A stretch of DNA of 35,470 nucleotides from Gammaproteobacteria bacterium (GCA_029881035.1 JAOUNI010000026.1:1-35470), one strand, 5' to 3'. Numbered from the stretch's first letter, positions 9,660 to 17,568 are shown. Notes: generated by a model from the sequence alone, not told the origin. A program made the numbers and translations.

Positions 9660-10853
9660 ATGAATCCTGATCTTTCCAAGCTACAACCCTACCCCTTCGA
9701 GAAGCTGGCTGCGTTGAAGGCGGGGTGTAACCCCCCTCAGGATTTAGCCCATATCGCACTCTCCATCGGCGAGCCCAAGCACCCCTCACCGGAAGTAGCA
9801 TTGAAGCCGTTACGGGAATGCCTGGCGCTGACGAACGATTACCCGCTGACCAAAGGCGTACCCGAATTGCGGAAGGCGATTGCAAACTGGCTGCAAAACC
9901 GCTTTTCACTGCCTGCCGGTGCGATCAACATGGAGACACAGGTGATCCCCGTCAACGGCACGCGCGAAGCGTTATTCGCCTTCGCGCAGGCCGTGGTGAA
10001 TAGAAGTGATGAGGCACTGGTATTGATGCCGAACCCGTTCTACCAGATTTATGAAGGCGCAGCGTTTCTGGCCGGCGCAACGCCGTATTTTTACGGCACC
10101 ACCCGCCAAAACAATTACCAGCCCGATTTCGACGCCATTCCTGAAGATGTCTGGCAACGTTGTCAGTTGATTTATGTTTGCACGCCGGGTAATCCGACCG
10201 GCGCAGTTCTATCCGAAGCGGAGCTGGTCAAGCTGATCGAAAAATCACTGCAATACGATTTTGTCATCGCTTCTGATGAATGTTATTCCGAAATTTATTT
10301 TGATGGTATAAAACCCACAGGATTGCTGCAGGCCGCGGTCAATAGTGGTCACCCCGATTTCAAAAACTGCGTAGTCTTTCACAGTCTGTCGAAGCGCTCC
10401 AACCTGCCGGGGATGCGTTCGGGTTTTGTCGCCGGTGATGCCGAAATCATGAAAGCTTTTTTACTCTATCGCACCTATCACGGCTGCGCCATGCCACCAG
10501 TACATCAGATGGCCAGCATCGCAGCCTGGAACGACGAACAGCACGTTGCAGAAAACCGCCGACTGTATCAGCAGAAATTCGACGCGGTGCTGGCGATTCT
10601 CAGCCCGGTGTGCGAAGCACAAAAACCTGATGCCGGTTTTTACATCTGGCTGCATACCCATATTGATGACACTGATTTTGCCCGCCGTTTATTCGACCAG
10701 AAAAACGTCACGGTGTTACCCGGCAGTTATTTATCGCGTACAGTGGATGGCCAGAACCCCGGCAACCATCATGTACGCATGGCACTGGTCGCTCCCTACG
10801 ATGAATGCATCGATGCGGCCCATAGAATTAAACAATTTATCGAAACCTTATAA
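9660..10853 (+). CDS. dapC: Succinyldiaminopimelate aminotransferase
   Basis: A 397-residue fold-type I PLP aminotransferase. From the ATG at 9660 it reads [16 protein letters not shown], the usual N-terminus of proteobacterial DapC. The PLP lysine is K245 in [14 protein letters not shown]. Other landmarks are the substrate-loop PGNPTG motif, [11 protein letters not shown] before the lysine, and the C-terminal arginine in HHVRMAL. It transfers an amino group from glutamate to N-succinyl-2-amino-6-ketopimelate in the succinylase route to diaminopimelate and lysine. dapD follows after 19 bp in the same operon, which supports the specific assignment. TATACT at 9592-9597 may be its -10 element, but no good -35 is seen. 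Confidence 0.9.
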   Translation: MNPDLSKLQPYPFEKLAALKAGCNPPQDLAHIALSIGEPKHPSPEVALKPLRECLALTNDYPLTKGVPELRKAIANWLQNRFSLPAGAINMETQVIPVNGTREALFAFAQAVVNRSDEALVLMPNPFYQIYEGAAFLAGATPYFYGTTRQNNYQPDFDAIPEDVWQRCQLIYVCTPGNPTGAVLSEAELVKLIEKSLQYDFVIASDECYSEIYFDGIKPTGLLQAAVNSGHPDFKNCVVFHSLSKRSNLPGMRSGFVAGDAEIMKAFLLYRTYHGCAMPPVHQMASIAAWNDEQHVAENRRLYQQKFDAVLAILSPVCEAQKPDAGFYIWLHTHIDDTDFARRLFDQKNVTVLPGSYLSRTVDGQNPGNHHVRMALVAPYDECIDAAHRIKQFIETL

Positions 10854-10872
10854 GCTATTTCTGGAGAGCACG

Positions 10873-11697
10873 ATGGACAATTTGAAAAACATAATTGAAG
10901 AAGCCTTTGAACGCAGAGCCGAGATCACTCCACGCAATGTTGAAACGCATGTATCCGATGCGGTTAACGAATGCATTGCCCTGCTCGACTCAGGGCAGCA
11001 ACGTGTGGCCGAAAAGAAAGACGGTGACTGGGTGGTCAACGAATGGTTGAAAAAAGCCGTGCTGCTTTCTTTCCGCATCAACGACAACGAATTTATCAAG
11101 GGTGGTTTCACCAACTACTACGATAAGGTCGATTCCAAGTTCGCCAATCACAACATCCGTGATTTCCGCGAATCTGGCGTGCGCGTAGTACCACCAGCGA
11201 CTGCCCGCATCGGTTCCTACATCGCACCCAGTGTTGTGTTGATGCCATCTTATGTAAACATCGGCGCTTACGTTGATACCGGCACCATGGTCGATACCTG
11301 GGCGACAGTAGGATCATGTGCGCAGATCGGTAAAAACGTGCATCTTTCCGGCGGCGTTGGCATCGGCGGCGTTCTGGAGCCACTACAGGCAGCTCCAACC
11401 ATCATTGAAGACAACTGTTTCATCGGCGCACGTTCAGAAGTCGTTGAAGGCGTGATCGTGGAAGAAGGCTCGGTGATTTCCATGGGCGTATACATCGGCC
11501 AGAGCACCAAAATCTTTAACCGTATGACCGGCGAAATCACCTACGGTCGCATCCCTGCAGGCTCAGTCGTGGTCTCTGGCAATCTGCCCTCCAAAGACGG
11601 CACTTACAGCCTGTACTGCGCTGTAATCGTTAAGCAGGTTGATGAAAAGACACGCGGTAAAGTAGGTTTGAACGAACTGCTTAGGGATATAGACTAA
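10873..11697 (+). CDS. dapD: 2,3,4,5-tetrahydropyridine-2,6-dicarboxylate N-succinyltransferase
   Basis: A 274-residue trimeric acyltransferase. The start at 10873 follows a GGAGAG ribosome-binding site by about 5 nt and gives [15 protein letters not shown], the typical DapD N-terminus; reading further upstream in this frame only overlaps dapC. The middle is a run of hexapeptide repeats forming a left-handed beta helix ([53 protein letters not shown]). It succinylates tetrahydrodipicolinate just before the DapC step. The length matches the family. Confidence 0.96.
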   Translation: MDNLKNIIEEAFERRAEITPRNVETHVSDAVNECIALLDSGQQRVAEKKDGDWVVNEWLKKAVLLSFRINDNEFIKGGFTNYYDKVDSKFANHNIRDFRESGVRVVPPATARIGSYIAPSVVLMPSYVNIGAYVDTGTMVDTWATVGSCAQIGKNVHLSGGVGIGGVLEPLQAAPTIIEDNCFIGARSEVVEGVIVEEGSVISMGVYIGQSTKIFNRMTGEITYGRIPAGSVVVSGNLPSKDGTYSLYCAVIVKQVDEKTRGKVGLNELLRDID

Positions 11698-11698
11698 G

Positions 11699-11768
11699 TT
11701 TCACCGCAAAGGCGCAGAGTAAAAAACAATATAGGTTTTCTCTGCGCCTCCGTGTCACTGCGGTAAAA
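11699..11768. repeat. Dispersed imperfect inverted repeat, copy 1
   Basis: The left arm starts TTTCACCGCAAAGGCGCAGAG (11699-11719). The right arm (11740-11768) is CTCTGCGCC followed by ...CACTGCGGTAAAA, close to its reverse complement; the A/T-rich loop is about 20 nt. A second copy at 12155-12224 matches at most positions including the loop, so this is a mobile or recombining repeat unit and not a simple terminator. It lies between dapD and the ArsC-family gene. Confidence 0.8.
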
Positions 11769-11788
11769 GCACTTAAGGTTTTTTTAGA

Positions 11789-12136
11789 ATGACAAAGATG
11801 TACGGCATTCCCAACTGCGACACCATCAAAAAAGCACGTAAATGGCTTGAAGCCAATGGCGTGGATTATGAGTTTCACGACTATAAAAAAGCAGGCGTGC
11901 CAGAAAAAGAACTCAATCAGTGGCTCAAAAAAGTTGGTTGGGAAGTATTATTAAATCGCCGCGGCACTACCTGGCGAAAACTGGACGATGTCGTCAAGAA
12001 CAACATCGATGAAGCCTCAGCCGTCAAACTTATGCATGACAATCCCAGCATAATAAAACGTCCAGTACTCGAATATGGCAAAGCTATACTGGTCGGCTTC
12101 GACGAAGGCGCATACAGAGAAGCATTTGGTAAATAA
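11789..12136 (+). CDS. ArsC/Spx-family reductase (YffB-like)
   Basis: A 115-residue thioredoxin-fold protein of the ArsC family: MYGIPNCDTIKKARKWLE with the active-site Cys10, then EFHDYKK, the LLNRRGTTWRKL segment, and a C-terminal IIKRPVLEYGKAILVGF strand-helix motif. The family includes arsenate reductases and Spx-type regulators, but this compact form is the YffB type commonly next to dap genes in proteobacteria, with no proven physiological substrate. Two ATGs (11789 and 11798) are possible starts; neither has a strong Shine-Dalgarno sequence. Inverted repeats lie on both sides, which may uncouple it from dapCD. Confidence 0.88.
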   Translation: MTKMYGIPNCDTIKKARKWLEANGVDYEFHDYKKAGVPEKELNQWLKKVGWEVLLNRRGTTWRKLDDVVKNNIDEASAVKLMHDNPSIIKRPVLEYGKAILVGFDEGAYREAFGK

Positions 12137-12154
12137 CCGAAGACTAGAATCTTA

Positions 12155-12224
12155 TTCACTGCAGAAGCGCTGAGTAAAAAAACATAAAGGTTTTCTCTGC
12201 GCCTCCGTGCCTCTGCGGTGAAAG
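12155..12224. repeat. Dispersed imperfect inverted repeat, copy 2
   Basis: The left arm is TTCACTGCAGAAGCGCTGAG (12155-12174) and the right arm CTCTGCGCC...CTCTGCGGTGAAAG (12195-12224). It closely matches the copy at 11699-11768, including the spacer TAAAAAA...AGGTTTT. It sits between two convergent genes (the ArsC-family gene and the minus-strand gene ending at 12242), so its hairpin could also stop transcription from both sides. Confidence 0.8.
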
Positions 12225-12241
12225 TTTTTAGTTTTTAGCCT

Positions 12242-13357
12242 TTAACCGCCCAGTATATGCAACTGTTCAACAATTGGATCAGTAATATGTTTGATCTTTT
12301 TGCGCATCATGGTGCCGATAGCATCGGTCTGGGAAAACACCGGGTTGAGCAATTTCACGCTCAGGCATGACAGCACTAACATCGCCTGAAGTTTATCCTT
12401 CATCTCAGGCATAACATTCAGCACCGCTTTTAAAGCTTCATCTTCAGTTCTTTCACAGATACAGGCTGTTTGGGTACAAATCGCAACGATATCATCATTA
12501 GCAAAAACATCAGGCCTGATCGCATCAAAATAAATGGCAATAGCATTTAACAGTGACTCAACCACTTGCTGGTTGCCGGGTTTCTTCAGCGCCACTTCGG
12601 CAATTTCTACAAACGCCTGGCCGGTGCCACTCAATATTCGTTTGAGCATTAATGCATAGGGATTATTATCGGCGATCAACCCTTGCAGGCGTTCGATCAC
12701 AGGCACGTAAGAAACATTCGAACTTGTCTCGACAGGAAGATCATCCGGTAAAGCGTGCAAAAAACCAACATAGAGATTGCGTTTAGTTTTTGCCTTGTTC
12801 CACAACGCCAGCTTTTCTTCTTCACTAATCAGTCCCGGCTGCAATACCAGACGAACTGAATCAATCATGACATGCGGGTCTTCCTCAAAGGGCAAAAACT
12901 CAATTAAAAAATCAGCCAGCACCGGCCCTGTCTTGCCCTGTACAACCGCTTTTTTCTCCAGCATACGCCGGGCATTATCCGCTGTCGGCATCGCCCACCA
13001 GGCGCGCCCAGCCAGCTCGTCGGTCAAGCCCGGCGCATAGACCGCGGCCACTATTGCTTCTGATTCACCGAGCAACAGCAACTGCTGCAGGCTTTCATCA
13101 CGCGCCTGCCCCATGCGCGTCCAGCGTTTCAAAAACACCGGGTAACCGCCGGGCGAACCCATAACGTGCGTCGAGAACAAGGCCTTTACTTCTTTCAGAT
13201 ATTTTTCATCCTTGCAATTCGGATTCAAAACAACTTTAGCCTCACCTCTTTCGGTGAGCGCATGTACGATCATTTTAGATTCATCAATGCGCACCGCCTG
13301 CAGCTTTTGCGCAAGCAAAACATTGAGACGTAGATTGTCTTCGGCGGAGAGTTCCAT
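12242..13357 (-). CDS. Conserved cytoplasmic protein, possibly DsrS family
   Basis: A 371-residue soluble, mostly helical protein with no signal peptide or membrane segment. Distinct stretches are MELSAEDNLRLNVLLAQK at the N-terminus, MGSPGGYPVFLKRWTRMGQ (about 66-84), APGLTDELAGRAWWAMPTADNARRML (about 108-134) and FLIEFLPFEEDPHVMI. From memory these resemble proteins annotated as sulfur reduction protein DsrS, a cytoplasmic protein of about 41 kDa encoded at the end of the Allochromatium dsr operon; this was not checked. Its gene starts only 4 bp after the VWA gene stop, in a moxR-VWA operon. If the DsrS identity holds, this is a dsr-related gene about 13 kb from the dsr operon. Confidence 0.6.
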   Translation of the reverse strand: MELSAEDNLRLNVLLAQKLQAVRIDESKMIVHALTERGEAKVVLNPNCKDEKYLKEVKALFSTHVMGSPGGYPVFLKRWTRMGQARDESLQQLLLLGESEAIVAAVYAPGLTDELAGRAWWAMPTADNARRMLEKKAVVQGKTGPVLADFLIEFLPFEEDPHVMIDSVRLVLQPGLISEEEKLALWNKAKTKRNLYVGFLHALPDDLPVETSSNVSYVPVIERLQGLIADNNPYALMLKRILSGTGQAFVEIAEVALKKPGNQQVVESLLNAIAIYFDAIRPDVFANDDIVAICTQTACICERTEDEALKAVLNVMPEMKDKLQAMLVLSCLSVKLLNPVFSQTDAIGTMMRKKIKHITDPIVEQLHILGG

Positions 13358-13361
13358 AATT

Positions 13362-14609
13362 TTAATTCAGTTGTATACGCTGACCAAACGGCACTTTAGT
13401 TTTGCCTTTCACTAACCATGTCACAGGAAAAGCCGGTTCAACGTCGGGGAACACACCATCGGCATCGGTGAAATAAATCAGCATATCCGGGGCCTTGTCC
13501 TGATCTTCTGCCCAGGCAAATACCGGCTTGAAACTGGTACCACCACCGCCGCGAATTTCAACATCAAACTTGAATTCGTCCCACGGTGCAAATGTCCATG
13601 GGCAACCGTAGTTCAAATCCGAATCGCAGGTCAGCAAGGTAATGCCGGCGCGCACCTGACTTTTAATGGCGTCAATCTCGGTAATAAATTCCTGAATCTC
13701 TTCCGCCGAAATAGAGCCGCTGGTATCGACGGCAACCACGATATTAGTTTCGCTGCTGCGCAGACTGGGATACACCGCCGGGTCGCCACGACGACTGGAT
13801 GGCCGTGAATAGCTATAGTCATCCCTGGCGGTCGCCGACATATATCGCGCCAGCAACATGCGCCACGGTAATTTAGGCTGCAATAGATGATCAACCATGC
13901 GCGCCATATCGCCTTCCAGTTTGCCGGACTGCAAAGCCTGTTGCGCAGCGCCTGCTAAACGCTGCTGCCACTGCACGCTTAAGTCTTCCAGTTCCTGCGG
14001 TGACATTTCAGGCGGCCGATTAGAACCTGTTTGACCACCCTCTTTCGACGATTCGTTTTTATTGCCCTTGCCATCCTGCTTGTCATTTTTTTTACGCTCG
14101 TTTTCTCCACCGCCATCGCTGCTTTCCGGCGTCTCATTCTCACCGTCTTCAGAACTATCGTCCTTGTTCTGCTCAAGGTCACGCTCACCACCGTTGTCAT
14201 TATCTTCAAGACAGGGATAGATTTCCTCGGCGGTCATGCCTTCGTATTCACGCAGATGCATTGCATCCGGCGTCGGCTTCAGACCATCATTGATCAACAT
14301 GGGATTGACCGCGTAATCACAGGCCAGCTCCCAGCGATATTTTATGCGATGACCTTTGCGATAAAAATGCGACAACGCGCAATGCAGTGCTTCGTGCGAT
14401 AAAGCAAACTGAGTCTGTTCCGAATCGAGCGCATCAATATAATCGCTGTTATAAAAAAAAGTTTTACCATCACTGAATGTAGTTTCACACCAGGACGAAT
14501 CGGCAGGCACCATCGGCAGACGTAAAACCAGCGCGCCCAGAAAGGGTTTATCCAGAATCAAACGTGTTCTGGCAGTGGCGAGTTTGGTTTCAACGTCGGG
14601 GTAATTCAT
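13362..14609 (-). CDS. VWA-domain protein with putative metallopeptidase domain (DUF2201 type)
   Basis: A 415-residue protein in three parts. The N-terminal domain has a zinc-binding HExxH motif (H72-E73-x-x-H76 in SHEALHCALSH). The middle (about 137-205) is a low-complexity Asp/Glu/Ser/Lys/Gly linker. The C-terminal half is a von Willebrand A-like domain with the metal-ion adhesion motif DxSxS (D295-T-S297-G-S299) after a VVAV strand. Such proteins are partners of MoxR AAA+ ATPases, forming chaperone-like machines that activate or insert cofactors. It lies between moxR and the 371-residue protein in one minus-strand operon. Whether the HExxH site cuts peptides is unknown. Confidence 0.9.
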   Translation of the reverse strand: MNYPDVETKLATARTRLILDKPFLGALVLRLPMVPADSSWCETTFSDGKTFFYNSDYIDALDSEQTQFALSHEALHCALSHFYRKGHRIKYRWELACDYAVNPMLINDGLKPTPDAMHLREYEGMTAEEIYPCLEDNDNGGERDLEQNKDDSSEDGENETPESSDGGGENERKKNDKQDGKGNKNESSKEGGQTGSNRPPEMSPQELEDLSVQWQQRLAGAAQQALQSGKLEGDMARMVDHLLQPKLPWRMLLARYMSATARDDYSYSRPSSRRGDPAVYPSLRSSETNIVVAVDTSGSISAEEIQEFITEIDAIKSQVRAGITLLTCDSDLNYGCPWTFAPWDEFKFDVEIRGGGGTSFKPVFAWAEDQDKAPDMLIYFTDADGVFPDVEPAFPVTWLVKGKTKVPFGQRIQLN

Positions 14610-14624
14610 TTTTAAAACTCTAAG

Positions 14625-14661
14625 ACATTCACCACAGACAAATTTAACTGCGGTTAAATGT
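14625..14661. repeat. Degenerate short relative of the dispersed inverted repeat
   Basis: In the 54-bp gap between the moxR stop and the VWA start lies ACATTCACCACAGAC, then an A/T-rich spacer, then AACTGCGGTTAAATGT. The ends pair imperfectly, and CACCACAGA / CTGCGGTTAAA recall the arms of the repeats at 11699 and 12155. It could be a decayed, internally deleted copy. Confidence 0.35.
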
Positions 14662-14663
14662 TT

Positions 14664-15704
14664 TTAATACAACATTATATCCGCGATCTTGTCGGCCCAC
14701 GCTGCAAACTCCGGCACGGCAAAAATATCCTGCCCTACTGCACGATGCATGTCAGATACCATCATCACGCCCATTTCACGTTGTGGAAAACGACTGGCGT
14801 ATTTGAGTATATTGCCGTGCACGGTCATGGCATCATCGGTTTCCTTGGCGCGAATCGCGCGTCCAACCAGTGCGGTGGCAACGGCGTACTGTAAATCGAT
14901 TTCTTTGGGCGCGGCAACATCTTCACCTTTAACAATCGCATCGAGGTCGGGCATCTGGTCGAGGCTATCGACGAAGGCTTTGATTTCGATACCGGCGGCT
15001 TTGCCAACGCAGGCCTGTAGTGCGCCCAGCAGTAAATTATTGGACTCATCGAATTTCTGCAGCGCGCGGTGGGCGAATTCCCACGAACGTGGCGACGGGA
15101 AAGCGACCGGGTTCTGCGCCGCATCAAATTCAAACAACAGGTCCTGGCGGAAACGCAAAAAAGCAATGATGCGCTCATCAATGCCGTTGGCATACGCCCA
15201 GGCCACCCAGTCATCGAGATTAATTTCAACTTCGTAATGCGAGAATCGGTTCGCCAGCGGTGCCGGCATGCTGTAGGTCACACCGCGATCACCCTGACGA
15301 TTACCCGCCGCGATAATCGCCCATCCTTCGGGCACTTCGTATTCGCCCAGCTTGCGGTCGAGAATCAGCTGATAAGCGGCAGCAGAGACGCTCGGTGGCG
15401 CTGAAGTGATTTCATCAAGAAACAGGATGCCGCTGTTGCCGTGACGCTTCAGGTTAGGCAGCATCGAGGGCACTGCCCACTCGACAAATTCATCGACACG
15501 AAAAGGAATGCCACGAAGATCGCTCGGCTCCATCTGCGACAGGCGTATATCGATCAACGGTACATTATGGCGCTCGGCAATCTGTGCCACCATCTGTGAT
15601 TTACCCACCCCGGGCGCACCCCACAGCATCACCGGAGTGTGGTGGCCGGTGTCTGCGCTGGAGAATTCTTTTTCAATGACTGTTAATAAATGAGCTGGAC
15701 GCAT
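14664..15704 (-). CDS. MoxR-family AAA+ ATPase
   Basis: A 346-residue ATPase with Walker A GAPGVGKS (29-36), a DLRGIPF segment typical of MoxR, Walker B ILFLDE (93-98) followed by ITSAPPSV, the sensor-1 region IIAAGNRQGDRG, and a C-terminal lid domain. MoxR proteins act with VWA-domain partners to remodel or mature other protein complexes in the cytoplasm. The next gene on the strand, 54 bp downstream, encodes such a VWA protein, so the two very probably work together. A degenerate repeat fills the gap between them. The substrate complex is not visible in the window; a link to sulfur metabolism is only suggested by the possible DsrS-type neighbour. Confidence 0.92.
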   Translation of the reverse strand: MRPAHLLTVIEKEFSSADTGHHTPVMLWGAPGVGKSQMVAQIAERHNVPLIDIRLSQMEPSDLRGIPFRVDEFVEWAVPSMLPNLKRHGNSGILFLDEITSAPPSVSAAAYQLILDRKLGEYEVPEGWAIIAAGNRQGDRGVTYSMPAPLANRFSHYEVEINLDDWVAWAYANGIDERIIAFLRFRQDLLFEFDAAQNPVAFPSPRSWEFAHRALQKFDESNNLLLGALQACVGKAAGIEIKAFVDSLDQMPDLDAIVKGEDVAAPKEIDLQYAVATALVGRAIRAKETDDAMTVHGNILKYASRFPQREMGVMMVSDMHRAVGQDIFAVPEFAAWADKIADIMLY

Positions 15705-15754
15705 AGTAAATTAATTTTTTTAAATATTTAGCACGAGTGCTTTGAACGATGTAG

Positions 15755-15863
15755 ATTTTTTGTCAGGGCAAGGCAAAAATCGTCGAAAAAGCGGAGTTTA
15801 CACATAGTTTGTCGCTTCGCGACCCCGCATTTTGAGGGTTTTTAACGCAGCCATGACGAAAAA
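15755..15863. repeat. Long imperfect palindromic element with a hairpin at its centre
   Basis: The left arm (15755-15795, beginning TTTTTTGTCAGGGCAAGGC and reaching AAAAAGCGGAG) and the right arm (15823-15863, CCGCATTTTGAGG...GCCATGACGAAAAA) are imperfect reverse complements, matching at about two thirds of 41 positions. Near the apex is a perfect GTCGC-TTC-GCGAC hairpin (15811-15823). It lies between moxR and the Sel1 gene and has the look of a dispersed extragenic repeat, though only one copy is in the window. Confidence 0.6.
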
Positions 15864-15885
15864 GATGCTTCGAGCAATGCGCTCG

Positions 15886-16338
15886 CTACTTATCAAAACC
15901 GGCGAGTTTGTAGAGGCGCTTCGCTTCATCGGGGTCTTTTGCAACGCCCTTGCCCTCTTCGTACATCATTGCCAGCGTGGTCAGCGAGCCCATCAGGCCC
16001 TGCTCAGCCGCCTTTTCAAACCACTTCACCGCTTGCTCACCGCTCTGCTCGATGCATTCACCTTCCATGTACATGAAACCCAGACCGTGCTGCGCCACCG
16101 CGTGGCCCTGCTCAGCCGCGGCTTTCATGTATTCAAACGCTTTCTGCTCATTGACCACGGTGCCCAGACCATTCTGAAACATAATCGCACAACGGTGCTG
16201 TGCTTCCGCATCACCCGCATCAGCCACCTGCCTCAGAAAGACCATGGCCTGAGCAAAGTTCTTCGCTTCAAAAGCTGCTATACCGCTAGAAAAAGCCATA
16301 CTGGCTTCATTCATTTCATTATTCGCGTCACTGGACAT
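15886..16338 (-). CDS. Sel1-repeat protein
   Basis: About 150 residues. I take the ATG at 16338 (MSSDANNEMNEAS) because GGGGAA lies 5 nt upstream; an ATG at 16350 would add four residues. After a short helical N-terminus there are about three Sel1-like repeats of ~36 residues (ADAGDAEAQHRCAIMFQNGLGTV..., AAEQGHAVAQHGLGFMYMEGE..., AAEQGLMGSLTTLAMMYEEGKGV...). Such solenoids serve as protein-interaction scaffolds. There is no signal peptide, so it is probably cytoplasmic. It could be the first gene of the moxR operon, but the palindromic element in the 181-bp gap makes that uncertain. Confidence 0.85.
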   Translation of the reverse strand: MSSDANNEMNEASMAFSSGIAAFEAKNFAQAMVFLRQVADAGDAEAQHRCAIMFQNGLGTVVNEQKAFEYMKAAAEQGHAVAQHGLGFMYMEGECIEQSGEQAVKWFEKAAEQGLMGSLTTLAMMYEEGKGVAKDPDEAKRLYKLAGFDK

Positions 16339-16451
16339 CAGTTTCCCCATTCAAATATCATTCGAAATATCTAATATGTGGCGCATGCTACAAAATACAA
16401 GCTTTAATGAGAATATCTATCATTGGGAGTATTGCTTATATGCTAGCCCAG

Positions 16452-16468
16452 CCCTCCCGAAAGGGATA
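16452..16468 (-). promoter_or_regulatory. TATCCCTTTCGGGAGGG box upstream of the small-protein promoter
   Basis: On the minus strand this reads TATCCCTTTCGGGAGGG, nearly the same as TATCCCTTTAGGGGTAA upstream of dsrA at 26304-26320. It lies just upstream of the -35 element at 16480, a usual place for an activator. The box may bind a shared regulator; that is inference from the matching sequence. Confidence 0.4.
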
Positions 16469-16479
16469 TAAACAGAACT

Positions 16480-16508
16480 TTTACCCGACCGCCTGAATAA
16501 GTTATAAT
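16480..16508 (+). promoter_or_regulatory. Sigma70-type promoter of the 64-residue protein gene
   Basis: TTTACC (16480-16485) and a perfect TATAAT (16503-16508) are separated by 17 bp. Transcription would start near 16515, leaving a leader of about 95 nt before the ATG at 16612. Within the leader GACTAA (about 16528) can pair with TTAGTC (about 16571), so it may fold. Confidence 0.65.
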
Positions 16509-16611
16509 CTGCGCCCATTGTTGGTGACTAAGTATCAGGAAATAGATTCCAGTTTTACGCAAGTCATCGTTTAGTCGTGATGAATATAGAAAATTAACCG
16601 AGGATTTATCA

Positions 16612-16806
16612 ATGAATCAAGAATACTACAATGCTGTTACCAAGATGGAAGAAGCTGGCGTTGATCCAGATTACATCTGTGGATGGGAAGGCGGTTACGT
16701 GTTGAACCCACCACGTGAAGAGCAACGTGTGACTGACGCTTATGAAGCCGGTTACGAAGATGGTAAAGAAAGAAACGCTGATAACTTCAGTGCCTGGGCT
16801 AAATAA
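16612..16806 (+). CDS. Small conserved-looking acidic protein of unknown function
   Basis: A 64-residue soluble protein, MNQEYYNAVTKMEEAG at the start and NADNFSAWAK at the end. It has a clear ribosome-binding site (CGAGG, 8 nt before the ATG). The C-terminal AYEAGYEDGKERN segment and the earlier GWEGGY recall the short glycine/aromatic helices of ribosome modulation factor, but the basic residues of that family are missing, so this is a loose likeness only. It has its own good promoter and a strong terminator, so it is a single-gene unit probably made in quantity. A box shared with the dsrA upstream region hints at co-regulation with sulfur oxidation. I do not recognise the family. Confidence 0.75.
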   Translation: MNQEYYNAVTKMEEAGVDPDYICGWEGGYVLNPPREEQRVTDAYEAGYEDGKERNADNFSAWAK

Positions 16807-16831
16807 GCTTAAGCGACTGAAATAGAAGCAG

Positions 16832-16866
16832 AAAAAAGCCGGTGTTGCAAAACACCGGCTTTTTTT
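16832..16866 (+). terminator. Strong Rho-independent terminator
   Basis: AAAAAAGCCGGTGTT, a GCAA tetraloop, then AACACCGGCTTTTTTT: a perfect stem capped by a GNRA loop and followed by a T-run, 25 bp past the stop of the 64-residue protein gene. The A-run on the other side could let it also stop transcription of the convergent minus-strand gene ending at 16893. Confidence 0.93.
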
Positions 16867-16892
16867 ATGTCTGGCTTTCACTTGAGCATTGC

Positions 16893-17447
16893 TTAAATCA
16901 GGTTCCGCGCCACCTTCTTGAAGGTCTTCAGCGCGTCGGGGATCTCGATATCCATAATCTGGTCGGTGACCCATTTTTTGTCTTTCTCGCCCATCACCTC
17001 GGTGACGTGCTGGCCGCAGCGCCTTCTCATCTGGAAACCAGGCTCATTTCCGTCGTAAGCAAAAGAAGAATATTCATTCATGCGCTCATTCAGTAGCTGA
17101 ATGAACTCGGCTTTGTAGTCCTTCTTCTCGTCATTCACATCGAGGCGGTTGTCGTGCATGGTTTTGGCCAGATTCAACGCCAGCGCGGTAATCAGATCCC
17201 GGCGCCTGTCTTCTGAATACTCTTTCTCAGAGGTCATACGATCGACCACGTGCACGAAAAAGCCCAGCAGTTCGGCAACCACGTCCAGACGCTGGTTGTA
17301 GGTGTCGGTCTGGAAGCCTTCGTTTTCCAGATGTAATACGTTCGCACCGGCAATACGCCACAGGTTGAAACCCAGAGCACTGCCGACCTCCTCGGCACTG
17401 CGCTCACGAGTTTTATCATTCCACGTACTTTTTACCCTGATTTTCAC
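16893..17447 (-). CDS. Hypothetical cytoplasmic protein
   Basis: A 184-residue protein from a GTG start at 17447, supported by AAGAGG (17454-17459) 6 nt upstream. It begins MKIRVKSTWNDKTRERSAEEVG; the centre (about 50-110) is helical with VVAELLGFFVHVVDRMTSE and LITALALNLAKTMHDNR, and it ends in a basic helix (DALKTFKKVARNLI). There is no signal peptide or membrane segment. I do not recognise the family. It is a single-gene unit convergent with the 64-residue protein gene and divergent from the six-gene mod operon. Its promoter has an operator-like dyad in the spacer, so it is probably repressed or switched by a dedicated regulator. Confidence 0.75.
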   Translation of the reverse strand: MKIRVKSTWNDKTRERSAEEVGSALGFNLWRIAGANVLHLENEGFQTDTYNQRLDVVAELLGFFVHVVDRMTSEKEYSEDRRRDLITALALNLAKTMHDNRLDVNDEKKDYKAEFIQLLNERMNEYSSFAYDGNEPGFQMRRRCGQHVTEVMGEKDKKWVTDQIMDIEIPDALKTFKKVARNLI

Positions 17448-17469
17448 GATAAGCCTCTTAAAAAATCGC

Positions 17470-17498
17470 CTTATAAAACCCGTAAACTACGGGTGTAA
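17470..17498 (-). promoter_or_regulatory. Promoter with operator-like dyad in the -35/-10 spacer
   Basis: On the minus strand, TTACAC (17493-17498) and TATAAG (17470-17475) are 17 bp apart and would start transcription just before the ribosome-binding site of the gene at 16893-17447. A perfect inverted repeat ACCCGTA-N3-TACGGGT (17478-17494) fills the spacer almost exactly. This is a classic place for a repressor or a MerR-type activator. It also lies about 75 bp upstream of the divergent operon start at 17569. Confidence 0.6.
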
Positions 17499-17568
17499 GC
17501 ATTGCTGGCGAATAGTATACTGTTTTACTAAGGAATTAACCGGCCGATTACAGGTTTATTGCTCAAAA

